Positions 23,350 to 28,043 of a stretch of 28,043 bases of DNA are shown here, piece by piece. Both the position numbers and the translations under genes were made by a program. Within the stretch, counting starts at the first letter, position 1. Every line of letters begins with the position of its first letter. The notes beneath the pieces were generated by a model. The model had not been told where the DNA came from, did no database searches, and was given only the letters and a program-made list of their open reading frames with translations. Source of the DNA: a virus; the IMG/VR virus record IMGVR_UViG_3300030102_000198, positions 1-28,043 of that record. One strand, 5' to 3'.

Positions 23350-23739
23350 TTAGAAGGGGATGTCGTCATCCAAATCATCCTTAATGTTGTTGTCTTGCTT
23401 GGGTGGCTCCTCTTTCTTTGGAGCATCACGTGGCGGCTCTACAACACCAGATAAGAAACTACCGTATCTTTCATTCTTTTTCAGCCAAAATGCTAAACGT
23501 AAATGTTTGAATGGCCCAGAGAATAATGGGTTGTTGTTACCATTGTCTTGATTCTCAAACAATGAGCCATCTTTGGAATATACATCACGTATAACTTTAC
23601 CGTCTGGCAATGTGGTTTTGAGAATAAGAATACGTGTTTCCTCGCCATCAATGTTTACTTTGCCAGTTGAAAGCAGTTGTTCGTTTTCACGTGGTTTGTA
23701 AACTACAGCAGTGTTGGTATCGTCATATACTTTATCCAT
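23350..23739 (-). CDS. SSB-like single-stranded DNA-binding protein with DDDIPF tail
   Basis: This 129-residue protein has a predicted OB-like beta core (LLSTGKVNIDGEETRILILK, RDVYSKDGSLFEN, then RLAFWLKKNERYGSFLSGVV), a Pro/Glu/Lys linker (PPRDAPKKEEPPKQDNN), and the acidic C-terminal tip DDLDDDIPF. The DDDIPF end is the classic bacterial SSB tip that recruits replication and repair proteins, so an SSB role is well supported although the core is not the canonical bacterial SSB sequence. Start ATG 23739 follows AAGGAG by 10 nt; an upstream in-frame start would run far into the preceding gene. It overlaps that gene by 8 nt. Its partners here are the ERF annealase and the YqaJ exonuclease. A terminator follows. 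Confidence 0.78.
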   Translation of the reverse strand: MDKVYDDTNTAVVYKPRENEQLLSTGKVNIDGEETRILILKTTLPDGKVIRDVYSKDGSLFENQDNGNNNPLFSGPFKHLRLAFWLKKNERYGSFLSGVVEPPRDAPKKEEPPKQDNNIKDDLDDDIPF

Positions 23740-24001
23740 TAGTACGCTTCTCCTTGTTTCTGTGGCATACCCATAGCCCAAACTTGCCATCGTCTAGTTG
23801 TCTACGCGCAAACACAAAGTCTGTGTGTTTGCGTATAGCATTGGTAAGGCAATCAACCGTTTGCTTATCTTCGACAACAATAGAGTCTCCAAGCTCAAGG
23901 TCTTTCATCCAGCTATATTTAGTTTGTCCTTTTGTGCTACCTACATGAGATAGGTCAGGCATTGGGACATCTTTACGAATTACAAAAGGTTTGCTCGACA
24001 T
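23732..24001 (-). CDS. Small early-region protein between ERF and SSB-like genes
   Basis: This 89-residue soluble protein has segments DVPMPDLSHVG, KYSWMKDLELGDSIVVED, TNAIRKHTDFVFARRQLDDG and KFGLWVCHRN. The middle block, a short Trp segment followed by LELGDS and later a basic helix and an FxxRR strand, resembles small phage and plasmid proteins of unknown function that often accompany recombination genes. Start ATG 24001 lies in a TGATG overlap with the ERF stop and follows AGGAG by 7 nt. Its end overlaps the SSB-like start by 8 nt. The tight coupling on both sides suggests a role with ERF and SSB, but the mechanism is unknown. Confidence 0.68.
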   Translation of the reverse strand: MSSKPFVIRKDVPMPDLSHVGSTKGQTKYSWMKDLELGDSIVVEDKQTVDCLTNAIRKHTDFVFARRQLDDGKFGLWVCHRNKEKRTNG

Positions 24002-24465
24002 CAAAAATCTCCTGTGTCGTTAGTGCGAGTGAGTCTCTTTTTTGCAGTATTGTTTGCAGACGCAGACCCAGTAGCGTCATTACCATCATCATCAGAGGCT
24101 AGGCCAAACATAGCTTGCAAACCGTAACGCTTTGCATATGTGATGCCACTGCCCATGGCTTGTGGATTGGTAATGTCTTTCACCTTGACGAGGGTGCGGC
24201 TGGTGCGCTCCTTGCCTGATGGCTCGTGAATCATGTGAGTGACGATGAACTCAACAATGAGTCCATCGTGAACCTCAAAATTATTTTCTTGGTAGTAGAC
24301 GATTCCGAACTTTTCTGCGGTGTCGCAGACCAGCATGACATCTTCTAGCTTTGAGTACTTGCCGTACTGCGCTTTGCCTTTCTTTGGCACGGTTGGCTTG
24401 GTGCGTTGCCATGCCAGCAAAGCGGCTTCCATTGTTTGTGGGATTGTGTTAGATTTCGTTGTCAT
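24001..24465 (-). CDS. erf: ERF-family single-strand annealing recombinase (short form)
   Basis: This 154-residue protein has the ERF signature: AQYGKYSKLEDVM near residue 32, IVEFIVTHMIHEPSGKERTS, then PQAMGSGITYAKRYGLQAMF at about 101-120, followed by GLASDDDGNDA. ERF proteins anneal complementary strands during phage recombination and genome circularisation. The usual length is near 200 residues; here the C-terminal part after the Asp cluster is short (Ala/Thr-rich, ending RTNDTGDF). Start ATG 24465 follows AGAAGGAG by 7 nt; a TTG one codon earlier is less likely. The hairpin at 24499-24532 separates it from the 87-aa gene upstream. With YqaJ and the SSB-like protein it forms a complete Red-like system. 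Confidence 0.92.
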   Translation of the reverse strand: MTTKSNTIPQTMEAALLAWQRTKPTVPKKGKAQYGKYSKLEDVMLVCDTAEKFGIVYYQENNFEVHDGLIVEFIVTHMIHEPSGKERTSRTLVKVKDITNPQAMGSGITYAKRYGLQAMFGLASDDDGNDATGSASANNTAKKRLTRTNDTGDF

Positions 24466-24498
24466 CAACTGACTCCTTCTTTGATGATAGTGCGATAT

Positions 24499-24532
24499 AA
24501 CAGGACGGCTTATGGGGACAGGCCGTCCTGTT
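24499..24532 (-). terminator. Hairpin upstream of ERF gene
   Basis: AACAGGACGGC (24499-24509) pairs over 11 bp with GCCGTCCTGTT (24522-24532). It starts at the stop codon of the 87-aa gene and lies about 34 nt upstream of the ERF start on the minus strand. The stem is followed on that strand by ATATCGC rather than a long U-run, so termination would be partial. It may set the ratio of exonuclease to annealase mRNA. Confidence 0.6.
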
Positions 24533-24795
24533 TATAATTGTAAAGAACCTTGGCGTGGATCTGTAGTAGCTGGCTCCCAAGGTATATCGACAAGCTGGTA
24601 GCTACCTTTAAACTTAGATTGAAACACTTTACTGTTTGGCTTCAGCTGTGACAGCTGATCAACAGACAGTGACATAAACTTGCCATCATGTGATATATGC
24701 ATACCACCTTTTGATATGGCTTCTTTGATTTCATAATCTTTGACAGATACATATCTGCCCTGCCAAAGCTTTTTTACTTTTACTTTCTTAGCCAT
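24532..24795 (-). CDS. Small basic early protein downstream of exonuclease
   Basis: This 87-residue protein has a basic start (MAKKVKVKKLWQGRYVSVKD) and a beta-rich middle (GGMHISHDGKFMSLSVDQLS, FKGSYQLVDIPWEP). It overlaps the exonuclease by 8 nt and has AGGAGG about 6 nt before the ATG. The stop sits at the base of a strong hairpin. I do not recognise the family. Its place directly after a YqaJ exonuclease and before ERF suggests an accessory to recombination or an inhibitor of host nucleases, but this is speculation. Confidence 0.65.
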   Translation of the reverse strand: MAKKVKVKKLWQGRYVSVKDYEIKEAISKGGMHISHDGKFMSLSVDQLSQLKPNSKVFQSKFKGSYQLVDIPWEPATTDPRQGSLQL

Positions 24796-25582
24796 TGCTT
24801 GCCTCCTTTGTGGTCATGCGAATAGACCCATTGGACGCACGGCGCATTGTAAAGTCATCGCAATACATCTCACGACAGTTGGCTGGCATGATTTCTTTAA
24901 GGCGCTTCTTGGCATTTTCATGTGCTGTGTGTTTTTCTTTGGTCACAGCAAAGATCTCAGCATCAGCCATAAACTGATTGTTCTGAGATCCATCAATAGC
25001 AATCATGCTGTTGATAGGGACTGCATCAATCTTTGGCAAGATTGGATTTAGCTCACCTCTGTCAGGCTCAAGGTCATCTTTGACATATGACCAGAAGTCG
25101 ATGATCTGCATGAGCATCTCATGCTGATACATCTTGTCAGCTTGTACTGTCACATGCTCTCGGCGAGAGTTTCCAAATATGCAAGAAAATACAAGGCGTT
25201 TAAACTCAGAAACCATTAGATAAAATTGTATCTGTGGCATGTAACGCTGTAATTGTTTATCCATTGTTGTGCGTTCATTGGTATGCTTGCACTCGTAACC
25301 AATACCGCCATTAGCGCCATCAAGTGTGGCACGACATGGAACATACTCTATATCACGCTTGCGCTTGACTTGGCGTTCAATAGATACACCAAGCTCACGC
25401 TCAAGCTCTTGGATATGGAACTCTTCTGTGTACGTACCAAGCCGCACAGCAAAGATGTCTGATAGATCATCGGGATCTTGGCGCCCAGTTTTGACAAGCC
25501 ACAAGTCATGCCAGTTACCTGCCATGATATCGTAGCAGTCACTGCCACCAATAAATCCCATACGGTGATTTGTAGATTTCAT
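24788..25582 (-). CDS. YqaJ-type (lambda Exo-like) recombination exonuclease
   Basis: This 264-residue alkaline exonuclease has the conserved blocks in order: GFIGGSDCYDIMAGNW (residues 9-24), LWLVKTGRQDPDD, VRLGTYTEEF (Glu53 area), RATLDGA (Asp88), and GYECKHTN with the catalytic ExK as Glu97 and Lys99. It would resect double-stranded ends to give the single strands used by ERF. The C-terminal half is helical with KMYQHEMLMQIIDFW, matching the family. Length is normal. Start ATG 25582 has AAGGAG 6 nt upstream. It is followed by the 87-aa gene and then ERF, the usual early-phage arrangement. Confidence 0.92.
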   Translation of the reverse strand: MKSTNHRMGFIGGSDCYDIMAGNWHDLWLVKTGRQDPDDLSDIFAVRLGTYTEEFHIQELERELGVSIERQVKRKRDIEYVPCRATLDGANGGIGYECKHTNERTTMDKQLQRYMPQIQFYLMVSEFKRLVFSCIFGNSRREHVTVQADKMYQHEMLMQIIDFWSYVKDDLEPDRGELNPILPKIDAVPINSMIAIDGSQNNQFMADAEIFAVTKEKHTAHENAKKRLKEIMPANCREMYCDDFTMRRASNGSIRMTTKEASNG

Positions 25583-25623
25583 GATGTACTCCTTCTCTCA
25601 AGTTTGTTGTAGACTATTTCGTC

Positions 25624-26238
25624 TCAAGAATCAACCTGTTTTATGCGGTTGAATATTGTTTTTACCATTTCATTTCGCTTTTTTGCGCGTTGCTCGTAGT
25701 GTTTATTAAACTCAGAAAACGCGGGCCAGAATGTACAAGACACTTTGATAGTGTTTAGTACACTGCAAAATATATCAGCGGGCCAGTCACGCATCTCATT
25801 TGCATAGAGCTTGCATCGCATACCTGCATCTTTGGGTGACTCATTAGATGGCTTGACCATTAGCATCATTGTCGTGAGCAAAGACTTTTCCATAGCTTCA
25901 ACGGGCATCGGCTGAATAGCCATGATCAATGCACGGACAGCTTCATCAATGTTGTGATCATCAGCTAGTGCAATGCTATAACCACGGAACACTTCATAGC
26001 TGTCACCATCTGTAGGGAATCGTGACTCACTACGTTCAGTCAAGAATACTCCGTGCCGCATCATCGAAGAAAGAATTGACCTGTCTATTTCTGCTGGTCT
26101 TGACAGACGCAGACGATCTACTGCTTTGTTTTGCTCCAAAACTGTTAGAACACCAGACGGTATACTTGGCATCCCAGTTTGCTTGTGGTCTGCCATCGGC
26201 TTGGTAGTAATTTCTAAATTTAGTTTGCTCAACGTCAT
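25624..26238 (-). CDS. Replication-module protein, possible helicase loader
   Basis: This 204-residue protein sits in the position of a lambda P-like gene, directly after the O-like gene. The N-terminal 60 residues are polar; the middle has RALIMAIQPMPVEAMEKSLL and a C-terminal helical block with RCKLYANEMRDWPADIFCSV and FWPAFSEFNKHYEQRAKKR. The Y-x6-WPAD block followed by a WPAFSEF-type segment recurs in alphaproteobacterial prophage replication regions, as far as I recall. There is no Walker motif, so it is not a DnaC-type ATPase. Start ATG 26238 has an excellent AGGAGG 6 nt upstream, but this makes the first 68 codons overlap the O-like gene by 203 nt in another frame. A later start (26064) would shorten the overlap but has no better site. 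Confidence 0.68.
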   Translation of the reverse strand: MTLSKLNLEITTKPMADHKQTGMPSIPSGVLTVLEQNKAVDRLRLSRPAEIDRSILSSMMRHGVFLTERSESRFPTDGDSYEVFRGYSIALADDHNIDEAVRALIMAIQPMPVEAMEKSLLTTMMLMVKPSNESPKDAGMRCKLYANEMRDWPADIFCSVLNTIKVSCTFWPAFSEFNKHYEQRAKKRNEMVKTIFNRIKQVDS

Positions 26239-26623
26239 GGTCTACCTCCTGTTTGATTGACGCACGTAACTCTTCACTAGCTACCCAGTCAGGAGGTATT
26301 GGATATCTTTTTGTTCTAGTGTTAGTTACAGGTTCGTGTCTACCTGATAGACTAGATTGGTCTAGCTCGTTGACTAGTATGGTATACGTAGTAGACCGCC
26401 GCTTAGTTCTATCTCTATGGATAAAACCATTGCGTTCTAGATAGTCTAGCTTGTTGACTACTGTTTGTCGTGATAGATGCGTAACCTTTTGTATTCTAGT
26501 TATTGAAGGCCAACATTCTCCTGACTCCGTGTTTGCATGCTCAGCGATAACAAGCAATACAAACTTGGCTAGCGCATCACCGATGTCGGTTTGATACACA
26601 CAGCCCATTAGTGCGAATGACAT
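26036..26623 (-). CDS. Winged-helix replication initiator (lambda O-like)
   Basis: This 195-residue protein has an N-terminal winged helix-turn-helix at residues about 15-80 (FVLLVIAEHANTESGECWPS, ITRIQKVTHLSRQTVVNKLD, YLERNGFIHRDRTKRRSTTY), as in O-like phage replication proteins and HTH_36-type domains, and a C-terminal block FRNYYQADGRPQANWDAKYT then VWCSNS (residues 136-160), typical of initiators that bind a helicase loader. The start ATG overlaps the resolvase stop as TAATG, with GGAG 7 nt upstream. The gene body carries repeated TAGTCAAC-AGCTAGAC sequence, a possible origin. Its last 203 nt overlap the next gene in another frame; the conserved C-terminal block falls partly inside that overlap, so both frames look real. 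Confidence 0.78.
   Translation of the reverse strand: MSFALMGCVYQTDIGDALAKFVLLVIAEHANTESGECWPSITRIQKVTHLSRQTVVNKLDYLERNGFIHRDRTKRRSTTYTILVNELDQSSLSGRHEPVTNTRTKRYPIPPDWVASEELRASIKQEVDHDVEQTKFRNYYQADGRPQANWDAKYTVWCSNSFGAKQSSRSSASVKTSRNRQVNSFFDDAARSILD
26337..26460 (-). repeat. Repeats within O-like gene, candidate replication origin iterons
   Basis: On the minus strand TAGTCAACRAGCTAGAC occurs twice, at 26444-26460 and 26360-26376, exactly 84 bp apart, each followed within a few bases by TCTAG. Around them are inverted pairs GTCTA-TAGAC (26338-26350 region) and CTAGA-TTGG-TCTAG (26352-26365), and unusually many CTAG tetramers. In lambda the origin iterons lie inside gene O, so this cluster is a candidate origin; both copies also encode similar residues (VVNKLD and LVNELD). 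Confidence 0.45.
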
Positions 26624-26940
26624 TACTTACTCCATATTTGCTCCACAATATGATCGGGTATGATCATCACCCATTTGGGGTTGCTTCCTGTGCCACGCTT
26701 GTACAACGCAACATCACGATTTTCTAAAACAGTAAATGGTGATGGGAAGCTGGATGACTTTCTGTATTTTACTTCTGCCACCAAGCGGTGTCCATTGATT
26801 TCGATGATGATGTCTCCAGAATACTCTCCTCCCAGTGATCCACTAAGCGGTTGCTTCTTGACACTCCATCCCCACTCTTTGAAGAGCTTGACGAAATAGT
26901 TTTCGTGGTAGTTTCCTTTTGAGCGAGCTTTGCTTGCCAT
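26623..26940 (-). CDS. Hjc-like PD-(D/E)xK Holliday junction resolvase
   Basis: This 105-residue nuclease has the catalytic layout of small resolvases: Glu13 in GNYHENYF, a Gly/Ser loop, Asp43 in EYSGDIIIEING, and Glu56-Val-Lys58 in HRLVAEVKYRKS. Archaeal Hjc is 120-140 residues with the same spacing, and many marine phages carry such a resolvase with their replication genes. It would resolve branched DNA during replication or before packaging. A VRR-Nuc-type or other PD-(D/E)xK nuclease is an alternative. The ATG at 26940 has only a weak GAGAAAGA upstream and may depend on translation of the overlapping upstream frame. Its stop overlaps the O-like start by one nucleotide. Confidence 0.8.
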   Translation of the reverse strand: MASKARSKGNYHENYFVKLFKEWGWSVKKQPLSGSLGGEYSGDIIIEINGHRLVAEVKYRKSSSFPSPFTVLENRDVALYKRGTGSNPKWVMIIPDHIVEQIWSK

Positions 26941-27083
26941 GATTCTTTCTCGTAACAGTTAAGACACACAACATAATGGTCTGGTGGATCACAAGATTTC
27001 ACAGGGCATACGAAATATTGTGAACGTACTTCACAAATATCACACTTTGCAGAGTGACCACGGTTAATCTTTTTTGATTTCAA
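26769..27083 (-). CDS. Cys-rich zinc-finger-like small protein overlapping resolvase
   Basis: A 104-residue frame whose first 50 residues hold six cysteines and a histidine in zinc-finger spacing: AKCDICEVRSQYFVCPVKSC then DHYVVCLNCYEKESW, with CxxC, Cx4C and CxxC pairs. This density is very unlikely by chance, and bases 26941-27063 have no other gene. The start is uncertain: only a TTG at 27083, within the end of the regulator gene, gives the whole frame; there is no ATG before the cysteines. The C-terminal 57 residues are Ser/Lys-rich and overlap the resolvase in another frame for 172 nt, so they may be non-functional. Alternatively the zinc finger is made as part of the resolvase by frameshifting, or the true product ends early by sequence error. 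Confidence 0.5.
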   Translation of the reverse strand: MKSKKINRGHSAKCDICEVRSQYFVCPVKSCDPPDHYVVCLNCYEKESWQAKLAQKETTTKTISSSSSKSGDGVSRSNRLVDHWEESILETSSSKSMDTAWWQK

Positions 27084-27339
27084 CTTTACAATCCAATGCT
27101 TGCAACCAGCATAGGAATAGGAACCCAGATGGCAACCGTTTATATTGTTCCCATTTGTGTATTAGACTTGAAGCGCAACCAATCTTATGGGCTAAGGCTT
27201 CTTGGGACAGTTCACATTTGTGTCGTTCTTCGACCAAACGATCTACAATTACAATCCAGTTTTTATCGACAGTTACTGGTGCTTTCAAATGAGTAAATGT
27301 TTTCAATAGTTTATCCACATACTGAAAATAGTTACTCAT
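27064..27339 (-). CDS. XRE/Cro-like helix-turn-helix regulator
   Basis: This 91-residue protein begins MSNYFQYVDKLLKTFTHLKA and carries a Cro/CI-type helix-turn-helix at about residues 33-75: RLVEERHKCELSQEALAHKI then GCASSLIHKWEQYKRLPSGF. The C-terminus (ALDCKVEIKKD) is short, so it has no oligomerisation or cleavage domain and is more like Cro than CI. I choose ATG 27339; the 35 extra residues of a longer frame include a hydrophobic run encoded by the leader hairpin and are unlikely. No strong ribosome site is visible. It lies about 150 nt downstream of a predicted extended -10 promoter covered by a repeat array, its likely operator. It is probably the early-gene switch. Confidence 0.75.
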   Translation of the reverse strand: MSNYFQYVDKLLKTFTHLKAPVTVDKNWIVIVDRLVEERHKCELSQEALAHKIGCASSLIHKWEQYKRLPSGFLFLCWLQALDCKVEIKKD

Positions 27340-27373
27340 AATTACTACATAAAACATATACATAAAGCAAGAT

Positions 27374-27415
27374 AGGGCTGGCATTGCTTGCAGAGCATGT
27401 GGTATAGCCAGCCCT
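27374..27415 (-). promoter_or_regulatory. Nested hairpin in leader of regulator gene
   Basis: AGGGCTGGC (27374-27382) pairs perfectly with GCCAGCCCT (27407-27415); the 24-nt loop contains a smaller stem TGCT/AGCA. On the minus strand it is followed by ATCTTGCTTTATG, not a clean U-run. It lies in the leader between the predicted start of transcription (about 27491) and the ATG at 27339. It could be an attenuator, an antitermination element or a translational brake. Confidence 0.6.
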
Positions 27416-27497
27416 GTACTCCAAATCTTACACAAGAAAGCCACCTAATATGGGGCTGTCTGAAATGTCCTTTCTTTGCTAGTTGAACTTACGGTTT

Positions 27498-27506
27498 ATT
27501 ATATCA
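27498..27506 (-). promoter_or_regulatory. Extended -10 promoter for the early operon
   Basis: On the minus strand TGATATAAT is a perfect extended -10 element (TATAAT at 27503-27498, TG at 27506-27505). No good TTGACA lies 16-18 nt upstream, which fits an extended -10 or an activated promoter. Expected start of transcription is near 27491, reading toward the regulator and replication genes. The nearest TTCACAGA box occupies the -20 to -35 region, so a bound protein would block or activate it. Confidence 0.55.
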
Positions 27507-27512
27507 CAACAC

Positions 27513-27582
27513 TTCACAGAGTTGATGTGTTGGGACACAATTCTTCACAGATTATTAATTTTCACGTTTACTAATTCACAGA
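27513..27582 (-). promoter_or_regulatory. Three TTCACAGA boxes at 31-bp spacing (operator or iteron array)
   Basis: TTCACAGA occurs at 27513-27520, 27544-27551 and 27575-27582, each start exactly 31 bp from the next, about three helical turns, so all boxes face the same side of the DNA. A weaker TTCACG lies at 27561. The first box is flanked by an inverted CAACAC/GTGTTG pair (27507-27512, 27527-27532). The position directly upstream of and overlapping the promoter suggests operators for the HTH regulator. Confidence 0.6.
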
Positions 27583-27691
27583 GTAGCCATGGCTTCTGCT
27601 TCATACCAACCTTACGTGTCTATATCCATGGCTTTGCAAGCGATGCGAGCGCCATCCATGCCTCAACGTAAAAATTGTTCCGCATATTATT

Positions 27692-27979
27692 TTAAGCAAT
27701 ATCCCTGAGAAACTCTTGCTCCATCTCATATTCCTCAACGTCAGTCATTTGAGGAATGAAGATGGGCTTGCGAATGCGATCAAAGTTACGTGCCGTATCC
27801 TGTAGATCAGGGTCAACAGTAGCAGGTAACTCACGAATGATCGGGTCATCATGTTCAAAATGAATCATGAATGTTTGTTTTGTACCGCATGACTCCACTT
27901 CAATTTCTAGTGCGGTCATGTCTTTGCCAATGATGCGTCTGATAGTTACATCTTTGCCTGTTAATGTAGATACTCTCAT
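27692..27979 (-). CDS. Unknown early protein upstream of control region
   Basis: This 95-residue protein has a beta-rich N-terminal half (VSTLTGKDVTIRRIIGKDMT, LEIEVESCGTKQTFMIHFEH) and an acidic helical C-terminus (DVEEYEMEQEFLRDIA). The ATG follows an excellent AAAGGAG by 6 nt, and only 21 nt separate it from the U-run of a strong terminator, so it must be transcribed by read-through or from a promoter inside the terminator region. I do not recognise the family. The acidic tail and early position would suit an inhibitor or host take-over protein, but this is a guess. Confidence 0.68.
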   Translation of the reverse strand: MRVSTLTGKDVTIRRIIGKDMTALEIEVESCGTKQTFMIHFEHDDPIIRELPATVDPDLQDTARNFDRIRKPIFIPQMTDVEEYEMEQEFLRDIA

Positions 27980-28000
27980 GATTGACTCCTTTGGTTACAC

Positions 28001-28035
28001 AAAAAAAGGGCAGGTAATCGGCTGACTACCTGCCC
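28001..28035 (-). terminator. Strong intrinsic terminator at right edge
   Basis: On the minus strand GGGCAGGTA (28035-28027), a 10-nt loop and TACCTGCCC (28016-28008) form a perfect 9-bp stem followed by seven T residues (28007-28001). This is a textbook terminator for minus-strand transcription entering from outside the window, placed only 21 nt before the next start codon. Confidence 0.88.
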
Positions 28036-28043
28036 AGTGGGAG

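Larger units (their letters stand above)
27340..27691 (-). other. Noncoding control region (352 nt)
   Basis: No convincing gene lies here. In minus-strand order it holds: a 46-codon frame (27685-27545) broken by one amber codon, three TTCACAGA boxes with 31-bp spacing (27513-27582), an extended -10 promoter (27498-27506), a leader of about 150 nt, and a nested hairpin (27374-27415) before the regulator ATG. CCATGGC occurs twice (27587-27593, 27626-27632). Confidence 0.6.

Noticed and set aside
1-28043. tRNA genes, CRISPR arrays, insertion sequences or an integrase
   Set aside because: No cloverleaf-like segment with a TTC arm, no regularly spaced long repeats, no transposase or tyrosine/serine recombinase motif seen by eye on either strand.

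Overview
The window is a contiguous piece of a tailed double-stranded DNA bacteriophage (or prophage) with T7-like, short-tailed (podovirus) virion architecture. I infer an alphaproteobacterial, probably marine, host: the 3-TM holin resembles the gene-transfer-agent holin family, and the fibre modules, the Bbp19-like protein and the small capsid-linked proteins resemble those of marine podoviruses. The DNA is moderately AT-rich by eye. No integrase, RNA polymerase, DNA polymerase or host gene is present, so host and lifestyle remain inference.

Plus strand, 1-22907, is the late region. Packaging and head: end of a basic small protein, a 65-aa protein, terminase large subunit, a 71-aa protein, T7 gp8-like portal, Bbp19-like protein, scaffold, a T7 gp13-like acetyltransferase-fold protein, major capsid protein and a small capsid-linked protein. 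Tail and ejection: gp11-like gatekeeper, gp12-like nozzle, and gp14-, gp15- and gp16-like internal virion proteins. Adsorption: a T7-type collar fibre, a 111-aa beta protein, then two copies of a fibre gene pair (A1-B1, A2-B2) separated by a tail-assembly-chaperone-like gene. Lysis: three small membrane or exported proteins, a 3-TM holin, a terminator-like hairpin and an M15 peptidase endolysin. Most genes abut or overlap by 1-11 nt, consistent with long polycistronic transcripts.

Minus strand, 27979-22873, is the early region and is convergent with the late region. In transcription order: an unknown 95-aa protein, a 352-nt noncoding control region, an XRE/Cro-like regulator, a Cys-rich small protein overlapping an Hjc-like PD-(D/E)xK resolvase, a lambda O-like winged-helix replication protein, an overlapping second replication-module protein, a YqaJ/lambda Exo-type exonuclease, an unknown 87-aa protein, a short ERF annealase, a small unknown protein, an SSB-like protein ending in DDDIPF, and a 66-aa protein. 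A T7-like virion is thus joined to a lambdoid replication and recombination module.

The points most worth a second look are: (1) a duplicated domain of about 94-residue period in the gp16-like ejection protein, where copy 1 carries HEIAH plus a downstream Glu (zincin-like) and copy 2 has lost all three putative ligands; (2) three TTCACAGA boxes exactly 31 bp apart over an extended -10 promoter, upstream of a roughly 150-nt leader with a nested hairpin; (3) long out-of-frame overlaps in the early operon (203 and 172 nt); (4) repeats inside the O-like gene that could mark an origin; and (5) the doubled fibre cassette.
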